Shown: positions 23,801 through 24,845 of the stretch, piece after piece
How positions within the stretch are numbered: the stretch's first letter is position 1
Layout of the letters: every line of letters begins with the position of its first letter
Position numbers and translations under genes: made by a program
Assembly: GCA_003162995.1 (NCBI GenBank)
Contig: PLUZ01000237.1
Coordinates: 9,647-34,491 of the forward strand
DNA: 24,845 nucleotides
DNA from: Methylocapsa sp.
GTDB lineage: Bacteria > Pseudomonadota > Alphaproteobacteria > Rhizobiales > Beijerinckiaceae
Direction of reading: 5' to 3'
Notes under the pieces: generated by a model
What the model was told of the DNA's origin: nothing
Databases searched by the model: none
What the model saw: only the letters and a program-made list of their open reading frames with translations

Positions 23801-24845
23801 TCAAAACAACCGCAATTGTTCTCCCTTGCGCGCCGGAGGCCGGAAGAGATCGTGGCGCAGAGGAATGTGGGTCCCGGCAAGGCCAAGTCTTGCCGCCGCC
23901 GCCGCGAATCTGCGTCCGATCATCCAGGCGTAGTGGCCAGACCCCGACATGCGCGCACCAAAACGCGGATCGTAAAGCTTGCCTTCCCGAGCCGAACGCA
24001 TCAAGGACAGCACATGTTTAAGCTTGTCTGGATAATGCGCGTGCAGCCATTCGACGAAGATATCGCGGACTTCAAGCGGCAGCCGGAGAAGGACATAACC
24101 GGCCTCGCGTGCGCCTGCGGTTTGCGCGCGGGCAAGGATCGCCTCAATCTCGGAATCATTGATCGCCGGGATAAGGGGAGCCGCCATGACGGCCGTTGGA
24201 ACCTTAGCCTCCGCCAACCGCTGGATCGCGTCGAGCCGCCGCTCAGGACTGCTTGCGCGGGGCTCCATTTTCCGGGCGAGAACGGGATCGAGCGTGGTCA
24301 CCGACAAGGCCACTTTGACAAGACCTCTCTCGGCCATAGGCGCGAGAAGATCGAGATCGCGCAAGATAAGCGCCGATTTCGTGACGATAGCGACCGGATG
24401 ATGAGAGAGGGCCAGCACTTCGAGCACCCTGCGCATCACCCGTTCCTTGCGTTCGACCGGCTGATAGGGATCGGTATTGGTTCCAATCGCGATCGTTTTC
24501 ACGGCATAGCCCGGCGCCGATAATTCGTGCTCAAGCAGGCTTGCCGCATTGATCTTCGAAAACAGCCTTGTCTCAAAATCGAGCCCAGCCGACAGGCCGA
24601 GATAGGCATGGGTCGGCCGCGCGAAACAATAGACACACCCGTGCTCGCAGCCACGATAGGGATTAATCGACCGATCAAAGGAAATATCGGGCGAATCATT
24701 GCGCGTGATGATCGTCTTGGCGGGTTCGCGCGTGACTTGCGTCCGCAAGGGGGGCAAATCCTCGGACAGATCCCAGCCATCGTCGTCGTGGAACCGCGTT
24801 TCCTTCTCGAAACGTCCGCTTGCGTTTGACAAGGCGCCGCGACTC
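23801..24845 (-). CDS. PA0069/Rv2578c-type radical SAM protein, N-terminus beyond window
   Basis: A radical S-adenosylmethionine enzyme related to spore photoproduct lyase, of unknown substrate. The iron-sulphur cysteines are in RGCEHGCVYCFARPTH (Cys62, Cys66 and Cys69 counted from the TTG at 24832), with the downstream IAIGTNTDPYQPVERK and LALSHHPVAIVTKS blocks typical of this family. The frame stays open to the window edge and reads SRGALSNASGRFEK across the TTG, which matches the usual N-terminal region, so the true start lies to the right of 24845 and the TTG is not the start. It converges on fliQ and is unrelated to the flagellar genes. Confidence 0.9.
   Translation of the reverse strand, partial: SRGALSNASGRFEKETRFHDDDGWDLSEDLPPLRTQVTREPAKTIITRNDSPDISFDRSINPYRGCEHGCVYCFARPTHAYLGLSAGLDFETRLFSKINAASLLEHELSAPGYAVKTIAIGTNTDPYQPVERKERVMRRVLEVLALSHHPVAIVTKSALILRDLDLLAPMAERGLVKVALSVTTLDPVLARKMEPRASSPERRLDAIQRLAEAKVPTAVMAAPLIPAINDSEIEAILARAQTAGAREAGYVLLRLPLEVRDIFVEWLHAHYPDKLKHVLSLMRSAREGKLYDPRFGARMSGSGHYAWMIGRRFAAAAARLGLAGTHIPLRHDLFRPPARKGEQLRLF

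Noticed and set aside
1..24845. CRISPR arrays, tRNA or rRNA genes, prophage or defence islands
   Set aside because: I saw no regularly spaced direct repeats, no cloverleaf sequence and no phage or defence genes; nearly all coding capacity is explained by housekeeping, metabolic and flagellar genes.

Overview
The window looks like chromosomal DNA of a motile alphaproteobacterium of the order Rhizobiales/Hyphomicrobiales, plausibly Beijerinckiaceae. The pointers are the flagellar order flgE-flgK-flgL-flaF-flbT-flgD-fliQ (flaF and flbT are alphaproteobacterial), an Omp25/31-type outer membrane barrel, a PodJ-like Sel1 protein, moderately high GC, and short hairpin repeats between genes. The family-level assignment is inference; no rRNA or tRNA is present to confirm it.

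Layout. 1-0.7 kb: an XRE-cupin regulator (+). 0.86-3.97 kb: a 1034-residue single-pass membrane protein with coiled-coil-like and Sel1 regions (-). 4.37-4.88 kb: a MerR-type regulator (+), followed by an 836-base gap filled mostly by diverged repeats. 5.7-11.84 kb: a one-direction fatty-acid degradation cluster: FAD acyl-CoA dehydrogenase, thiolase, an exported HExxH metallopeptidase, and a FadJ-type bifunctional enoyl-CoA hydratase/3-hydroxyacyl-CoA dehydrogenase. Together the three enzymes cover every step of a beta-oxidation round; the peptidase between the last two is unexpected. 11.98-12.87 kb: outer membrane barrel protein (-), meeting fadJ at a 140-base convergent gap that carries a near-perfect parS (ParB-binding) palindrome. 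13.46-15.26 kb: recJ (+), preceded by a 593-base gap with three consecutive perfect hairpins. 15.3-15.84 kb: a decayed IS5-family transposase. 16.0-17.3 kb: a CinA-like MoCF-domain gene and gpt (-, probably one transcript). 17.74 kb: a 62-residue one-helix membrane protein with a good sigma-70-like promoter. 18.36-23.65 kb: seven tightly packed flagellar genes for hook, hook-filament junction, flagellin control, hook cap and export gate. 23.8 kb to the right edge: a PA0069/Rv2578c-type radical SAM protein (-), cut by the window end.

No CRISPR array, tRNA, rRNA, prophage or obvious defence system was found. The observations most worth following are the parS site, the dispersed hairpin-repeat family (at least five copies, two of them exactly at convergent gene ends), the metallopeptidase inside the beta-oxidation cluster, the three-hairpin tract upstream of recJ, and the small membrane protein ahead of the flagellar operon.
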